7,720 nucleotides of DNA from contig CAMAYM010000117.1 in assembly GCA_945862495.1 (NCBI GenBank), positions 1-7,720 on the forward strand, in the 5' to 3' direction. Of the stretch, positions 1 through 5,930 are shown piece after piece; the stretch's first letter is position 1; the number at the start of each line of letters is the position of its first letter. The notes beneath the pieces are model-generated. The model was given only the letters and a program-made list of their open reading frames with translations, did not search any database and was not told where the DNA came from. The DNA is from Bordetella parapertussis. GTDB lineage: Bacteria; Pseudomonadota; Gammaproteobacteria; Burkholderiales; Burkholderiaceae_B. The position numbers and the translations under genes are program-made.

Positions 1-246
1 CACCACATCAGGTAAACCAGCCAAGAGCGTTGCCATCCTAGCTACGTTGCGATTATCCTCGCCCGCTTGATTTGCGCACCCCATCAACGCATCATCAAGC
101 TCCTCCCATTTGACGCCTGGATTACGCTCTGCCAATGCACGGACTGGAATCGCCGCTAAATCGTCTGTTCGAACCGTTGCCAACCCACCCGCGTAACGGC
201 CAAAAGGTGTACGAATTGCGTCGCAAATATAAGCGTTTTTATCCAT
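1..246 (-). CDS. pcaF: 3-oxoadipyl-CoA thiolase, N-terminal fragment (gene continues beyond the left edge)
   Basis: Only the first 82 codons are present, read from an ATG at 246-244. The product starts MDKNAYICDAIRTPFGRYAG and continues with VRTDDLAAIPVRAL (residues 25-38), MGCANQAGEDNRNVARMA (55-72) and LLAGLP (74-79). These are hallmark blocks of the thiolase N-terminal domain, and the GCANQAGEDNRNVAR wording is typical of the beta-ketoadipate/phenylacetate branch (PcaF/PaaJ). That enzyme cleaves 3-oxoadipyl-CoA with CoA into succinyl-CoA and acetyl-CoA in aromatic catabolism. The nucleophilic Cys, expected near residue 90, and the rest of the protein lie outside the window. A purine-rich AAAGAGA sits 6 nt upstream of the ATG. 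The gene lies behind the sodB terminator, so it probably has its own promoter within 247-306. PcaF and PaaJ cannot be separated on this fragment, and another acetyl-CoA acyltransferase is less likely. Confidence 0.85.
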   Translation of the reverse strand, partial: MDKNAYICDAIRTPFGRYAGGLATVRTDDLAAIPVRALAERNPGVKWEELDDALMGCANQAGEDNRNVARMATLLAGLPDVV

Positions 247-306
247 CGCGAATCTCTTTATAAAATGTTGAATGTCTCTGTTGAAATCTTAGCGCAAAAC
301 GCATCC

Positions 307-335
307 AAAAAAAAACCGACCCACAGGTCGGCTTT
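307..335 (-). terminator. Rho-independent terminator of sodB
   Basis: On the minus strand a 6-bp perfect stem CCGACC/GGTCGG (326-331 with 316-321) with a 4-nt loop is followed by nine T residues (complement of A at 307-315). Flanking A and T residues can extend the stem. It begins about 20 nt after the sodB stop codon, where a terminator is expected. It should separate sodB transcription from the thiolase gene. Confidence 0.9.
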
Positions 336-351
336 TGGAGTCATGCTGAAA

Positions 352-930
352 TTAACCGAAGTTTTTTGCAGCAAACGCCCAGTTAGCCAAGGTCCAGAAA
401 CTTTCTAGATACTTGGGGCGTGCATTACGGTAGTCGATGTAGTAGGCGTGTTCCCACACATCACAGGTCAACAATGCCACATCCGTCGTTGTCAACGGCG
501 TCGCTGCGTTGCTGGTGTTGACGATGTCAAGTGAACCATCCGCCTTTTTAACCAACCATGTCCAGCCTGAACCAAAATTGCCAGCGGCAGATTTGTTGAA
601 CGCTTCTTTAAAGGCAGCCACGCTACCCCATTTAGCATTAATCGCATCGGCGAGTTTGCCTGTTGGCTCGCCACCCGCATTCGGTGCCATGCTGTTCCAG
701 TAGAACGTGTGGTTCCACACCTGAGCTGCATTATTAAAAATGCCACCAGAAGATTTCTTGACGCTTTCTTCTAAAGAAGCCGTCTCGAACTCTGTACCAG
801 GAATCAAATTGTTTAAGTTTGTCACGTAGGTCTGATGATGCTTACCGTAGTGAAACTCAAGTGTTTCTTTTGAGATTGTGGGTGCCAAAGCATCCATTGC
901 GTAAGGCAAAGCTGGGAGTGTGTGCGCCAT
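352..930 (-). CDS. sodB: Superoxide dismutase [Fe], cytoplasmic
   Basis: The 192-aa product matches the usual FeSOD length. The enzyme dismutates superoxide to O2 and H2O2. It starts MAHTLPALPYAMDAL. All four metal ligands can be placed: H27 (in FHYGKHH), H74 (in QVWNHTFYW), D157 and H161 (in DVWEHAYYID). Gln70 in AAQVWNHTF is the Gln placement seen in iron-type rather than manganese-type enzymes. The reading frame is open for 11 more codons upstream to an ATG at 963. I prefer the inner ATG at 930-928 because the family begins MAHTLP and because a good Shine-Dalgarno (AAGAGG at 946-941) lies 10 nt before it, inside the longer frame. There is no signal peptide. The gene is 108 bp downstream of xseA in the same direction and ends in a strong terminator, so it could be transcribed from its own promoter, from xseA, or both. 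Confidence 0.96.
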   Translation of the reverse strand: MAHTLPALPYAMDALAPTISKETLEFHYGKHHQTYVTNLNNLIPGTEFETASLEESVKKSSGGIFNNAAQVWNHTFYWNSMAPNAGGEPTGKLADAINAKWGSVAAFKEAFNKSAAGNFGSGWTWLVKKADGSLDIVNTSNAATPLTTTDVALLTCDVWEHAYYIDYRNARPKYLESFWTLANWAFAAKNFG

Positions 931-974
931 TGCTGGAAATCCTCTTGAATGTGGGTAAAACAAACCTATTACCT

Positions 975-1007
975 ATTGTATCGGACGTAACGCATTCATG
1001 GTGACAA
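975..1007 (-). promoter_or_regulatory. Possible sodB promoter (weak)
   Basis: On the minus strand there is a TACAAT hexamer (980-975), one mismatch from the -10 consensus, and a TTGTCA hexamer (1007-1002), one mismatch from the -35 consensus. The 21-nt spacing between them is too long for a standard sigma-70 promoter, so only the -10 element is credible. It lies about 45 nt upstream of the sodB start. Confidence 0.25.
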
Positions 1008-1034
1008 CCCTTCCATGGTCAGGGGTTTACGGGG

Positions 1035-1068
1035 GTGCTCACGCAACTTCTTGCGGGTGTTTGAGCAC
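1035..1068 (-). other. Hairpin spanning the xseA stop codon
   Basis: GTGCTCA (1035-1041) pairs with TGAGCAC (1062-1068), and inside it CGCAA (1042-1046) pairs with TTGCG (1051-1055) around a 4-nt loop. This gives 12 base pairs interrupted by a one-sided 6-nt bulge (1056-1061). The xseA stop codon (1041-1039) is inside the outer stem. In the minus-strand transcript no U-run follows, so it is not a standard intrinsic terminator. It could act on RNA stability at the xseA 3' end, or be chance. Confidence 0.5.
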
Positions 1069-2406
1069 TAAAACTTGAACGTCAGCAGTACCTGCAGCAA
1101 AACTAACCTCGAGAGTGTCGGTTTGACTGACCTCACGAGACGAACGAACGACTGAGCCTTGTTGCGTCCGGACGATGGCATACCCACGACTTAAGGTTTG
1201 CTCAGGACTGAGGGCACGACACTGCGCCTCCAATGAAGCCAGCTTCGCCGAGCGTACAGCCTGCAACCTGCTAAACCCTAAATCCAAGGCGGCTGCAGCG
1301 CGCTGCACCCTTGCACGGGACGCACCGAGCTCGGGTAGCACGACGCCCAGGCGTGCAATGGCCCGAGCTGCCAACGTACGGCGTTGCTGGTCGTTGCGCT
1401 GAGCGGCTGCACGCACCCTGAATATCAGTCCGCTCAAGCGCTCTGACTGATGAGACAATCTCTGCGCTGGGGACACTAAGCCTGCAGCAAGTCGGTCTAT
1501 ACGTTGCGCGAGCCTATCAATCTTGCGTTGCATCGCAACCCTACATTGTTCTTTTGCACGCTGCACGCGATCTGATAGCTCAACGCGAGCCGTGCAAACA
1601 AGTTCAGCGGCAGCCGTCGGCGTCGGTGCGCGGAGGTCTGCGACAAAATCAGCAATTGTGAAATCAGTTTCGTGACCCACTCCCGACACCACAGGAATAA
1701 GGCTGGCTGAAATGTCGCGTGCCAATGCCTCATCATTAAAACTCCAGAGATCCTCAATACTGCCGCCCCCTCTCACTAAAAGAATCGTATCGACCTCTTG
1801 ACGCTCGTTGGCTAAGGCCAGCGCCTGTCTGAGTTGCAGAGCAGAACCTGCGCCCTGCACCATCGCTGGATAAATAATCACAGGCACGTGGGGTGCGCGG
1901 CGGGCAAGCGCTGTTAAAACGTCGCGGAGGGCCGCAGCCGATAAAGAGGTAATCACACCGATCGCTCTAGGATGTTCTGCGATTGCACGCTTGTTTTGTG
2001 CATCAAAGAGCCCCTCTTGGGACAATTTATTCTTTAAAACCAGAAATGCCTCAAAAAGCGAACCGATTCCGGCGCGCCGCATTTGTTCGGCCTGGATTTG
2101 GTATTCGCCACGCGCTTCGTATAGGGTGACTCGACCTTTAAGCTCGATCTGATCACCAGATTTTGGAATAAACCCAACGGCGGCGGCACGACTGCGAAAC
2201 ATCACTGCTCGAACTGAGGCTCCATTGTCCTTAAGTGTGAAATACCAATGACCTGATGCAGCGGGTGTGAAATTGGAAACCTCACCACGCACCCAGCTGA
2301 CATCGAAGCTGTCTTCTAAAAGTCGAGCGACTGCCTGATTTAACTCAGACACTGTCAAAATGTCCCGCGTCAATTCAGGAATATAAATTTGATCATTAAG
2401 TGTCAT
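1039..2406 (-). CDS. xseA: Exodeoxyribonuclease VII large subunit
   Basis: The 455-aa product is the catalytic large subunit of exonuclease VII, which degrades single-stranded DNA from both ends in complex with several small XseB subunits. Residues about 17-112 form the OB-fold ssDNA-binding domain (ILTVSELNQAV, VRGEVSNF, SGHWYFTLKD). The catalytic domain follows, with EHPRAIGVITS (144-154), VRGGGSIEDLWSFNDE (211-226) and SGVGHETDFTIADF (241-254) followed by DLRAPTPTAAAEL. Residues about 275-400 are rich in Arg, Ala, Leu and Gln, as in the long coiled-coil region, and a C-terminal LSRGYAIV is present. The length is normal for the family. The ATG at 2406-2404 is the first start compatible with the conserved N-terminus, but no convincing Shine-Dalgarno precedes it (GTTAATCCCTT is the immediate upstream sequence). 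xseB is not in the window. A DnaA-box-like 9-mer lies only about 20 bp upstream of the start. Confidence 0.96.
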   Translation of the reverse strand: MTLNDQIYIPELTRDILTVSELNQAVARLLEDSFDVSWVRGEVSNFTPAASGHWYFTLKDNGASVRAVMFRSRAAAVGFIPKSGDQIELKGRVTLYEARGEYQIQAEQMRRAGIGSLFEAFLVLKNKLSQEGLFDAQNKRAIAEHPRAIGVITSLSAAALRDVLTALARRAPHVPVIIYPAMVQGAGSALQLRQALALANERQEVDTILLVRGGGSIEDLWSFNDEALARDISASLIPVVSGVGHETDFTIADFVADLRAPTPTAAAELVCTARVELSDRVQRAKEQCRVAMQRKIDRLAQRIDRLAAGLVSPAQRLSHQSERLSGLIFRVRAAAQRNDQQRRTLAARAIARLGVVLPELGASRARVQRAAAALDLGFSRLQAVRSAKLASLEAQCRALSPEQTLSRGYAIVRTQQGSVVRSSREVSQTDTLEVSFAAGTADVQVLVLKHPQEVA

Positions 2407-2425
2407 AAGGGATTAACGCCGAAGA

Positions 2426-2434
2426 TTGTCCACA
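2426..2434 (+). promoter_or_regulatory. DnaA-box-like 9-mer (one mismatch)
   Basis: TTGTCCACA differs from the strong DnaA box TTATCCACA at one position. It is 20 bp upstream of the xseA start and on the opposite side of the AT-rich tract from the other two boxes. Confidence 0.45.
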
Positions 2435-2513
2435 AACGTAATAAAAACTAAATAAGTCGTTGAGGAGAAAGAATATATTGTTTTAGTTGTTAAGTTTGGT
2501 TAAATAAAAATTT

Positions 2514-2526
2514 TAAACTATTGATT
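2514..2526 (-). promoter_or_regulatory. IHF-consensus match
   Basis: TAAACTATTGATT fits the IHF consensus YAANNNNTTGATW at every defined position (WATCAANNNNTTR on the other strand). It lies inside the AT-rich tract, where such matches are more likely by chance, so this is suggestive only. Confidence 0.35.
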
Positions 2527-2549
2527 TTAAAAGATAAGTTTTAAAATCA
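2522..2549. repeat. Perfect 11-bp inverted repeat, operator-like
   Basis: TGATTTTAAAA (2522-2532) and TTTTAAAATCA (2539-2549) are exact reverse complements around a 6-nt spacer, GATAAG. The dyad ends one base before a perfect TATAAT, covering the place where a -35 element would be. It could be a regulator-binding site or a DNA structural element. It does not look like a terminator, because no gene ends upstream of it. Confidence 0.7.
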
Positions 2550-2550
2550 G

Positions 2551-2556
2551 TATAAT
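2551..2556 (+). promoter_or_regulatory. -10 hexamer, candidate promoter for the exbB operon
   Basis: TATAAT is a perfect sigma-70 -10 hexamer facing exbB. No good -35 hexamer is present at 16-18 nt upstream, since the AT-rich dyad occupies that position. If used, the transcript would have a leader of about 180 nt containing the DnaA-box pair. An AT-rich UP-like upstream sequence or an activator could compensate for the poor -35. Confidence 0.45.
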
Positions 2557-2623
2557 TTGCTCAATATTTAAGCACTTGCTTCAAAGCACCCATTTTCCTT
2601 CATTTCAAAAGATGCGCACAGAA

Positions 2624-2646
2624 TTATCCACAAGTTCTGTGGATAG
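2624..2646. promoter_or_regulatory. Head-to-head pair of DnaA boxes
   Basis: TTATCCACA on the plus strand (2624-2632) is a perfect strong DnaA box. CTATCCACA on the minus strand (2646-2638) has one mismatch. Together they make an 8-bp perfect inverted repeat, TATCCACA/TGTGGATA, with a 5-nt spacer (2633-2637). A symmetrical site for another DNA-binding protein is an alternative reading. Confidence 0.6.
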
Positions 2647-2743
2647 ATTTTTAACAATGCTTGGCTTGCCAAGGTTAAGCTTACCCCCTTACCATGCCAA
2701 CATTATGATGAGCACGTAAACACTAGAGCTAAGAGGCACCTTT

Positions 2744-3334
2744 TTGCAATCCATCGTCATCCAAGCAGGCTGGCCCATTTGGTTCTTGATCGCGTTATCT
2801 ATCGTCGGTCTCGCCATAGTGATCGAGCGGTCACTGAGTTTGACCACAACCCGCATTGCTCCAGAAGACCTAGCCGTTCAAGTGATACAAATGGTACGCG
2901 CTCAGGCAGACACACCCGAAGCGATAGACAAACTGCGTGCATCTTCCCCTCTTGGACAAATTCTGGGGGAGTGTCTCGCGAGTCGGCACTTGCCATTTGC
3001 AGAAAGACGACTAGCCATTGAGGATGTGGGTCGGGATGTATCGTATTTGTTACAACGATATTTACCCGCGCTAGCAACCGTTGCAAGCATTGCTCCGCTC
3101 ATGGGACTATTTGGCACAGTCGTTGGAATGATTGAAATTTTTGCCGCCTACCGCCCTGACGGCTCCGACCCAACCGAACTTGCCCGTGGAATCTCAATTG
3201 CTCTCTACAACACCGGCTTTGGAATTTTAATTGCCATCCCTGCTGTCATGGCGCATCGCTTGTTTAAGTCTCGTGTTGAGGCGCTATTACTTAAGATGGA
3301 ACAAACGGCACGTTATGTTGCACAAAACATTTAG
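2744..3334 (+). CDS. exbB: ExbB/TolQ-family proton-channel motor subunit
   Basis: The 196-aa inner-membrane protein belongs to the MotA/TolQ/ExbB family, which with ExbD-type partners converts proton flow into mechanical work on the cell envelope. Three membrane segments are visible: about residues 11-28 (WPIWFLIALSIVGLAIVI), 108-133 and 150-171. The family signature is at 111-130 (ATVASIAPLMGLFGTVVGMI). A soluble cytoplasmic stretch separates segments 1 and 2. The start codon is TTG: an in-frame TAA lies at 2717-2719, no ATG or GTG lies between, and AAGAGG at 2731-2736 is 7 nt upstream. The length is typical of the short ExbB type. exbD follows after 11 nt and lpxK after that, so a role tied to envelope maintenance rather than only TonB-driven iron uptake is plausible. 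TolQ is the alternative name, but no tolR-tolA-tolB genes follow. Confidence 0.9.
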   Translation: MQSIVIQAGWPIWFLIALSIVGLAIVIERSLSLTTTRIAPEDLAVQVIQMVRAQADTPEAIDKLRASSPLGQILGECLASRHLPFAERRLAIEDVGRDVSYLLQRYLPALATVASIAPLMGLFGTVVGMIEIFAAYRPDGSDPTELARGISIALYNTGFGILIAIPAVMAHRLFKSRVEALLLKMEQTARYVAQNI

Positions 3335-3345
3335 GGCGACACATC

Positions 3346-3750
3346 ATGAGATTTCGCTCTAGTGATTCTGAGCAAGACGCACCAGACATCAACCTTATTC
3401 CTTTAATTGATGTGTTGCTGGTGATGTTAATTTTCTTAGCAGCGACCACAACGTTTACGCGTGAACGACAACTCAAAATTTCATTGCCTCAAGCCAATGC
3501 TGAGCAATTGACGGCTCCCAGCATCGAACTATCAATCGCACAAGATGGTCGCTTTGCAATAGCAAATGTGATCATTTCCTCGGCCGAACTCGTGACAACG
3601 CTTAAACAACAATTTACAGGTCAAGCTGATACCGTACTGTTGATTCGAGCAGATGCCATGACGCCACATCAAGCCGTAGTGCATGCGATGCAAGCGGCGC
3701 GCGAAGCAGGCGTAGGTAAAGTCCATTTCGCCACACAGGCTTCGCAGTGA
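3346..3750 (+). CDS. exbD: ExbD/TolR-family motor subunit
   Basis: The 134-aa product has a short cytoplasmic N-terminus, one membrane helix at about residues 17-36 (NLIPLIDVLLVMLIFLAATT) and a periplasmic domain. Asp22 in LIDVLLV is the conserved membrane aspartate that carries protons in ExbD/TolR. The C-terminal part (TVLLIRADAMTPHQAVVHAM, then AREAGVGKVHFAT) matches the periplasmic fold of the family. AGGGC at 3333-3337, which overlaps the exbB stop, serves as Shine-Dalgarno 8 nt before the ATG. The stop codon overlaps the lpxK GTG start by 4 bp. No tonB gene is in the window, so the partner that transmits force is unknown. Confidence 0.92.
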   Translation: MRFRSSDSEQDAPDINLIPLIDVLLVMLIFLAATTTFTRERQLKISLPQANAEQLTAPSIELSIAQDGRFAIANVIISSAELVTTLKQQFTGQADTVLLIRADAMTPHQAVVHAMQAAREAGVGKVHFATQASQ

Positions 3751-4847
3751 ACCTAGTCTTGCTGCGTGTCAAACTCGAGCGGTGGCTACAACGTCAATGG
3801 CTACATCGCGGCGTGTGGGCTTGGGCCATGGTTCCATTTGCCTTATTATTTGGTTTGATTTTAAAACTCCGAGCCGCACACTTTAAATACGTTCATCCGC
3901 CACGTCGCCAAATCAAAATCCCAATCCTGATCGTAGGCAATATCTATATCGGCGGAACCGGCAAAACTCCTGTTGTGATCGCCTTGGTCAAGCAACTCAG
4001 CGCCTTGGGCTGGCATCCAGGTGTGATTAGCCGGGGTTATGGCACCCACATCGGCGATCAACCCCTTGTTGGTTTAGGCTCGGTTGATGCAAAGCAGTTT
4101 GGGGATGAGCCTTCTTTGATAACACGAGAGACGGGTGTTCCCATTGCCGTTCATCCCAATCGTCATCAAGCCTGCCTCGACCTGCTTAGACAATTTCCGC
4201 AGATCAATCTGGTCATCTCAGACGATGGTCTGCAACATCACAGACTGCCTCGAGACGTTGAACTCGTCGTGCAGGATGACAGGGGAACGGGGAATGGATG
4301 GCTACTACCTGCAGGCCCGCTTAGAGAGCCGGTCAATCGATTGCGTAACGTGGACGCAGTATTGACCCGAACGGACAATGCGCAATTGCACGAAAAAAAA
4401 CAGTCCACCTTACTGGCTATCACGCACTATCTCAATGCAAACGCGCGCAAAACGTCTATCTCTCTTCAAATTTGTAAGTTTCGGCATCTGAGGAGCGGTA
4501 AGACGCAAGATCCTGCGACATTTTTACTCTCAGTGAAAAGCCTTGCAGTCACGGCCATTGCAGGAGTTGCCACCCCGGAAAGATTTTTCTTAAGTTTGCG
4601 AAATATTGGTATTCCCCTCAAACAGGTTATGGCACTTCCAGATCATTTCTCCTTTGAACAAACTCTATTTGCTACGCTCAATGCAGATATTATCGTTTTA
4701 ACTGGTAAGGATGCCATCAAATGCCATGAAGTGATAGATGACCGTCTTTGGGTCGCGGAAGTCGTCATGCGGTTTTCTGATCCTGAATTTCTCCCCTGGC
4801 TAGACCATCTGTTGCGGACAAAAGCTGCGCGACAGAGTCTCGATTGA
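3747..4847 (+). CDS. lpxK: Tetraacyldisaccharide 4'-kinase (lipid A biosynthesis)
   Basis: The 366-aa enzyme phosphorylates the 4' position of the tetraacyl-disaccharide-1-phosphate to give lipid IVA, at the cytoplasmic face of the inner membrane. A hydrophobic N-terminal helix (about 22-40) precedes the P-loop GNIYIGGTGKTP (64-75). Other family blocks are SRGYG (95-99), GDEP (119-122), SDDGLQH (158-164), LLPAGPLREP (186-195), AGVATPERFF (272-281) and PDHFSF (298-303), which holds the conserved Asp-His pair. TGKDAIK (319-325) stands where TEKDAVK is usual, so the Glu is replaced by Gly. The start is GTG, overlapping the exbD stop as GTGA. The next in-frame ATG would remove part of the membrane helix. 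Only a weak Shine-Dalgarno (CAGG) is present, consistent with translational coupling. The length is somewhat above average for the family but within range. Confidence 0.96.
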   Translation: MNLVLLRVKLERWLQRQWLHRGVWAWAMVPFALLFGLILKLRAAHFKYVHPPRRQIKIPILIVGNIYIGGTGKTPVVIALVKQLSALGWHPGVISRGYGTHIGDQPLVGLGSVDAKQFGDEPSLITRETGVPIAVHPNRHQACLDLLRQFPQINLVISDDGLQHHRLPRDVELVVQDDRGTGNGWLLPAGPLREPVNRLRNVDAVLTRTDNAQLHEKKQSTLLAITHYLNANARKTSISLQICKFRHLRSGKTQDPATFLLSVKSLAVTAIAGVATPERFFLSLRNIGIPLKQVMALPDHFSFEQTLFATLNADIIVLTGKDAIKCHEVIDDRLWVAEVVMRFSDPEFLPWLDHLLRTKAARQSLD

Positions 4848-4859
4848 TTACAATGGCGT

Positions 4860-5051
4860 ATGCAAACTCGACTTCTTGACCTCCTCGTCTGCCCTCTTTG
4901 TAAGGGCCCTCTGCATTTAAATGCTGCGCGCACAGAGCTCGTGTGCCGCGGAGACCGTCTCGCTTTTCCTGTGCGCGATGGCATCCCGGTGATGCTTGAA
5001 GCCGAGGCTCGCGTATTAGCGGATACTGAAGAGACCTCGGACAATACCTAA
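4860..5051 (+). CDS. ycaR: Trm112-like/UPF0434 small zinc-ribbon-like protein (YcaR family)
   Basis: The 63-aa product has CPLCKGPL (Cys11, Cys14), LVC (Cys29) and FPVRDGIPVMLEAEAR (36-51), the whole signature of the YcaR/UPF0434 branch of the Trm112 family. Only three Cys are present, as I recall for E. coli YcaR, so this is not a defect. Eukaryotic Trm112 activates methyltransferases. The bacterial role is not firmly established. It starts 12 nt after lpxK and ends 18 nt before kdsB, in the same lpxK-ycaR-kdsB order as in enterobacteria. The Shine-Dalgarno is weak, which suggests coupling to lpxK translation. Confidence 0.9.
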   Translation: MQTRLLDLLVCPLCKGPLHLNAARTELVCRGDRLAFPVRDGIPVMLEAEARVLADTEETSDNT

Positions 5052-5069
5052 AGATTTTCGGATACGCGC

Positions 5070-5849
5070 ATGCAGCCGTTTGTTGTCATTATTCCCGCTC
5101 GCAGGGCCTCTACAAGACTACCCGGTAAAATGCTGGCGGACCTTGCAGGCACACCCATGGTGGTAAGAGTGGCTCAACGTGCAGCGGCTTCGAATGCTTC
5201 CGAGGTATTAATCGCCACCGATGATGCGCAGATCTTTCAGGTGGTGCAGTCCTTTGGGTTTCGAGCGGTCATGACGCGCAGCGATCATTCTTCCGGCACA
5301 GACAGACTCGCCGAAACTGTTGAGCTTCTGGATTTAGCGCAAAATTCCATTGTAGTGAACGTCCAAGGCGACGAACCACTCATTGCCTCCACTTTAATCA
5401 ATCAAGTGGCGACCTTGCTGGCCAGCCAACCCACAGCGGTGATGGCCACGTGTGCTGCACCCATCGCAGACGCTGCGCATTTTTTTGATCCTAACATCGT
5501 CAAAGTCGTATGTGACAAAACTGGCAAGGCGCTCTACTTTTCTCGCGCACCTATTCCCTGGGATAGAGATGCCTTGGCGACCGAGTCACAATCGCTGAGT
5601 CCCGATACGCCAGCACTGCATCACATCGGTTTATACGCGTATCGTGTCAACTTTCTTAAAACTTTCCCACGATTATCACGAGGCGTTTTAGAGGGACTCG
5701 AATCACTCGAACAGCTGCGCGCGCTCGAACATGGCTTCAGCATTGCAGTGCAACTTACGGATGCCCATCCTGGCGCAGGGGTCGACACGGAAGCTGATTT
5801 AGTGCGTGTCCGCCAAGTCTTGAGCACAAAAGAAGCGCAGTCAGGGTAA
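5070..5849 (+). CDS. kdsB: 3-deoxy-manno-octulosonate cytidylyltransferase (CMP-Kdo synthetase)
   Basis: The 259-aa cytoplasmic enzyme makes CMP-Kdo from CTP and Kdo, the donor for adding Kdo to lipid IVA, which is the product of the neighbouring lpxK. The nucleotide-binding start IIPARRASTRLPGK (7-20) is intact. Other conserved blocks are IATDD (48-52), RSDHSSGTDRLAE (70-82), VNVQGDEPLI (96-105, with the metal-binding Asp), FSRAPIPWDRD (157-167), HIGLYAYR (185-192), ESLEQLRALE (211-220) and GVDTEADL (237-244). The length is normal. The ATG at 5070 fits the family N-terminus. The preceding Shine-Dalgarno is poor, so expression may depend on the upstream genes. An 81-bp gap separates it from adk. 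Confidence 0.97.
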   Translation: MQPFVVIIPARRASTRLPGKMLADLAGTPMVVRVAQRAAASNASEVLIATDDAQIFQVVQSFGFRAVMTRSDHSSGTDRLAETVELLDLAQNSIVVNVQGDEPLIASTLINQVATLLASQPTAVMATCAAPIADAAHFFDPNIVKVVCDKTGKALYFSRAPIPWDRDALATESQSLSPDTPALHHIGLYAYRVNFLKTFPRLSRGVLEGLESLEQLRALEHGFSIAVQLTDAHPGAGVDTEADLVRVRQVLSTKEAQSG

Positions 5850-5930
5850 GCACCACATAACACAGGCCACTTCAACTGCTGCGATGCGGCATAATATTGT
5901 CAATCATCACTCAAAGTATCGGGAGTTTTC

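Larger units (their letters stand above)
2510..2551 (+). repeat. Three tandem AT-rich 14-mers
   Basis: Consecutive units at 2510-2523, 2524-2537 and 2538-2551 each begin with A or G followed by TTTTAAA (A/T core at 2511, 2525 and 2539), an exact 14-bp period. The last six bases of each unit are not conserved. The arrangement resembles the AT-rich 13-mer repeats of replication-origin unwinding elements, but low complexity makes chance similarity easy. Confidence 0.6.
2407..2743. promoter_or_regulatory. AT-rich divergent intergenic region between xseA and exbB
   Basis: This 337-bp stretch has no credible gene. It must carry promoters for xseA (leftward) and the exbB operon (rightward). From about 2440 to 2575 it is strikingly A+T-rich, with runs such as TAAATAAAAATTTTAAA, while the flanking genes are not. 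Separate entries describe its DnaA-box-like 9-mers, tandem AT-rich 14-mers, inverted repeat, IHF-like match and TATAAT. I found no clear promoter for xseA on the minus strand. Confidence 0.8.

Noticed and set aside
707..720. GTGTGG-TT-CCACAC palindrome
   Set aside because: It lies in the sodB codons for the conserved Val-Trp-Asn-His-Thr metal-ligand block; protein constraint explains it.
931..963. Eleven extra in-frame codons upstream of sodB giving a longer protein
   Set aside because: FeSODs start MAHTLP, and the Shine-Dalgarno AAGAGG lies inside this extension right before the inner ATG, so the extension is leader sequence.
1035..1068. Intrinsic terminator for xseA
   Set aside because: The stem has a 6-nt bulge and no T-run follows it on the minus strand; it is kept only as a hairpin.
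2510..2556. Fur box controlling exbB
   Set aside because: The AT-rich dyad TGATTTTAAAA-N6-TTTTAAAATCA does not match the GATAATGATAATCATTATC pattern well enough, and linkage to lpxK argues against a pure iron-uptake operon.
2799..3117. Minus-strand open frames opposite exbB
   Set aside because: They show no family resemblance and no ribosome binding site, and they lie entirely inside a well-supported exbB gene; they are shadow frames.
4643..5044. 133-codon minus-strand open frame across the lpxK end and the Trm112 gene
   Set aside because: The composition is Arg/Ser-rich, as expected for an antisense shadow, and it covers two recognised genes on the other strand.
5850..5930. Terminator between kdsB and adk
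   Set aside because: I found no stem followed by a T-run in this 81-bp gap, so read-through into adk is likely even if a weak promoter exists.
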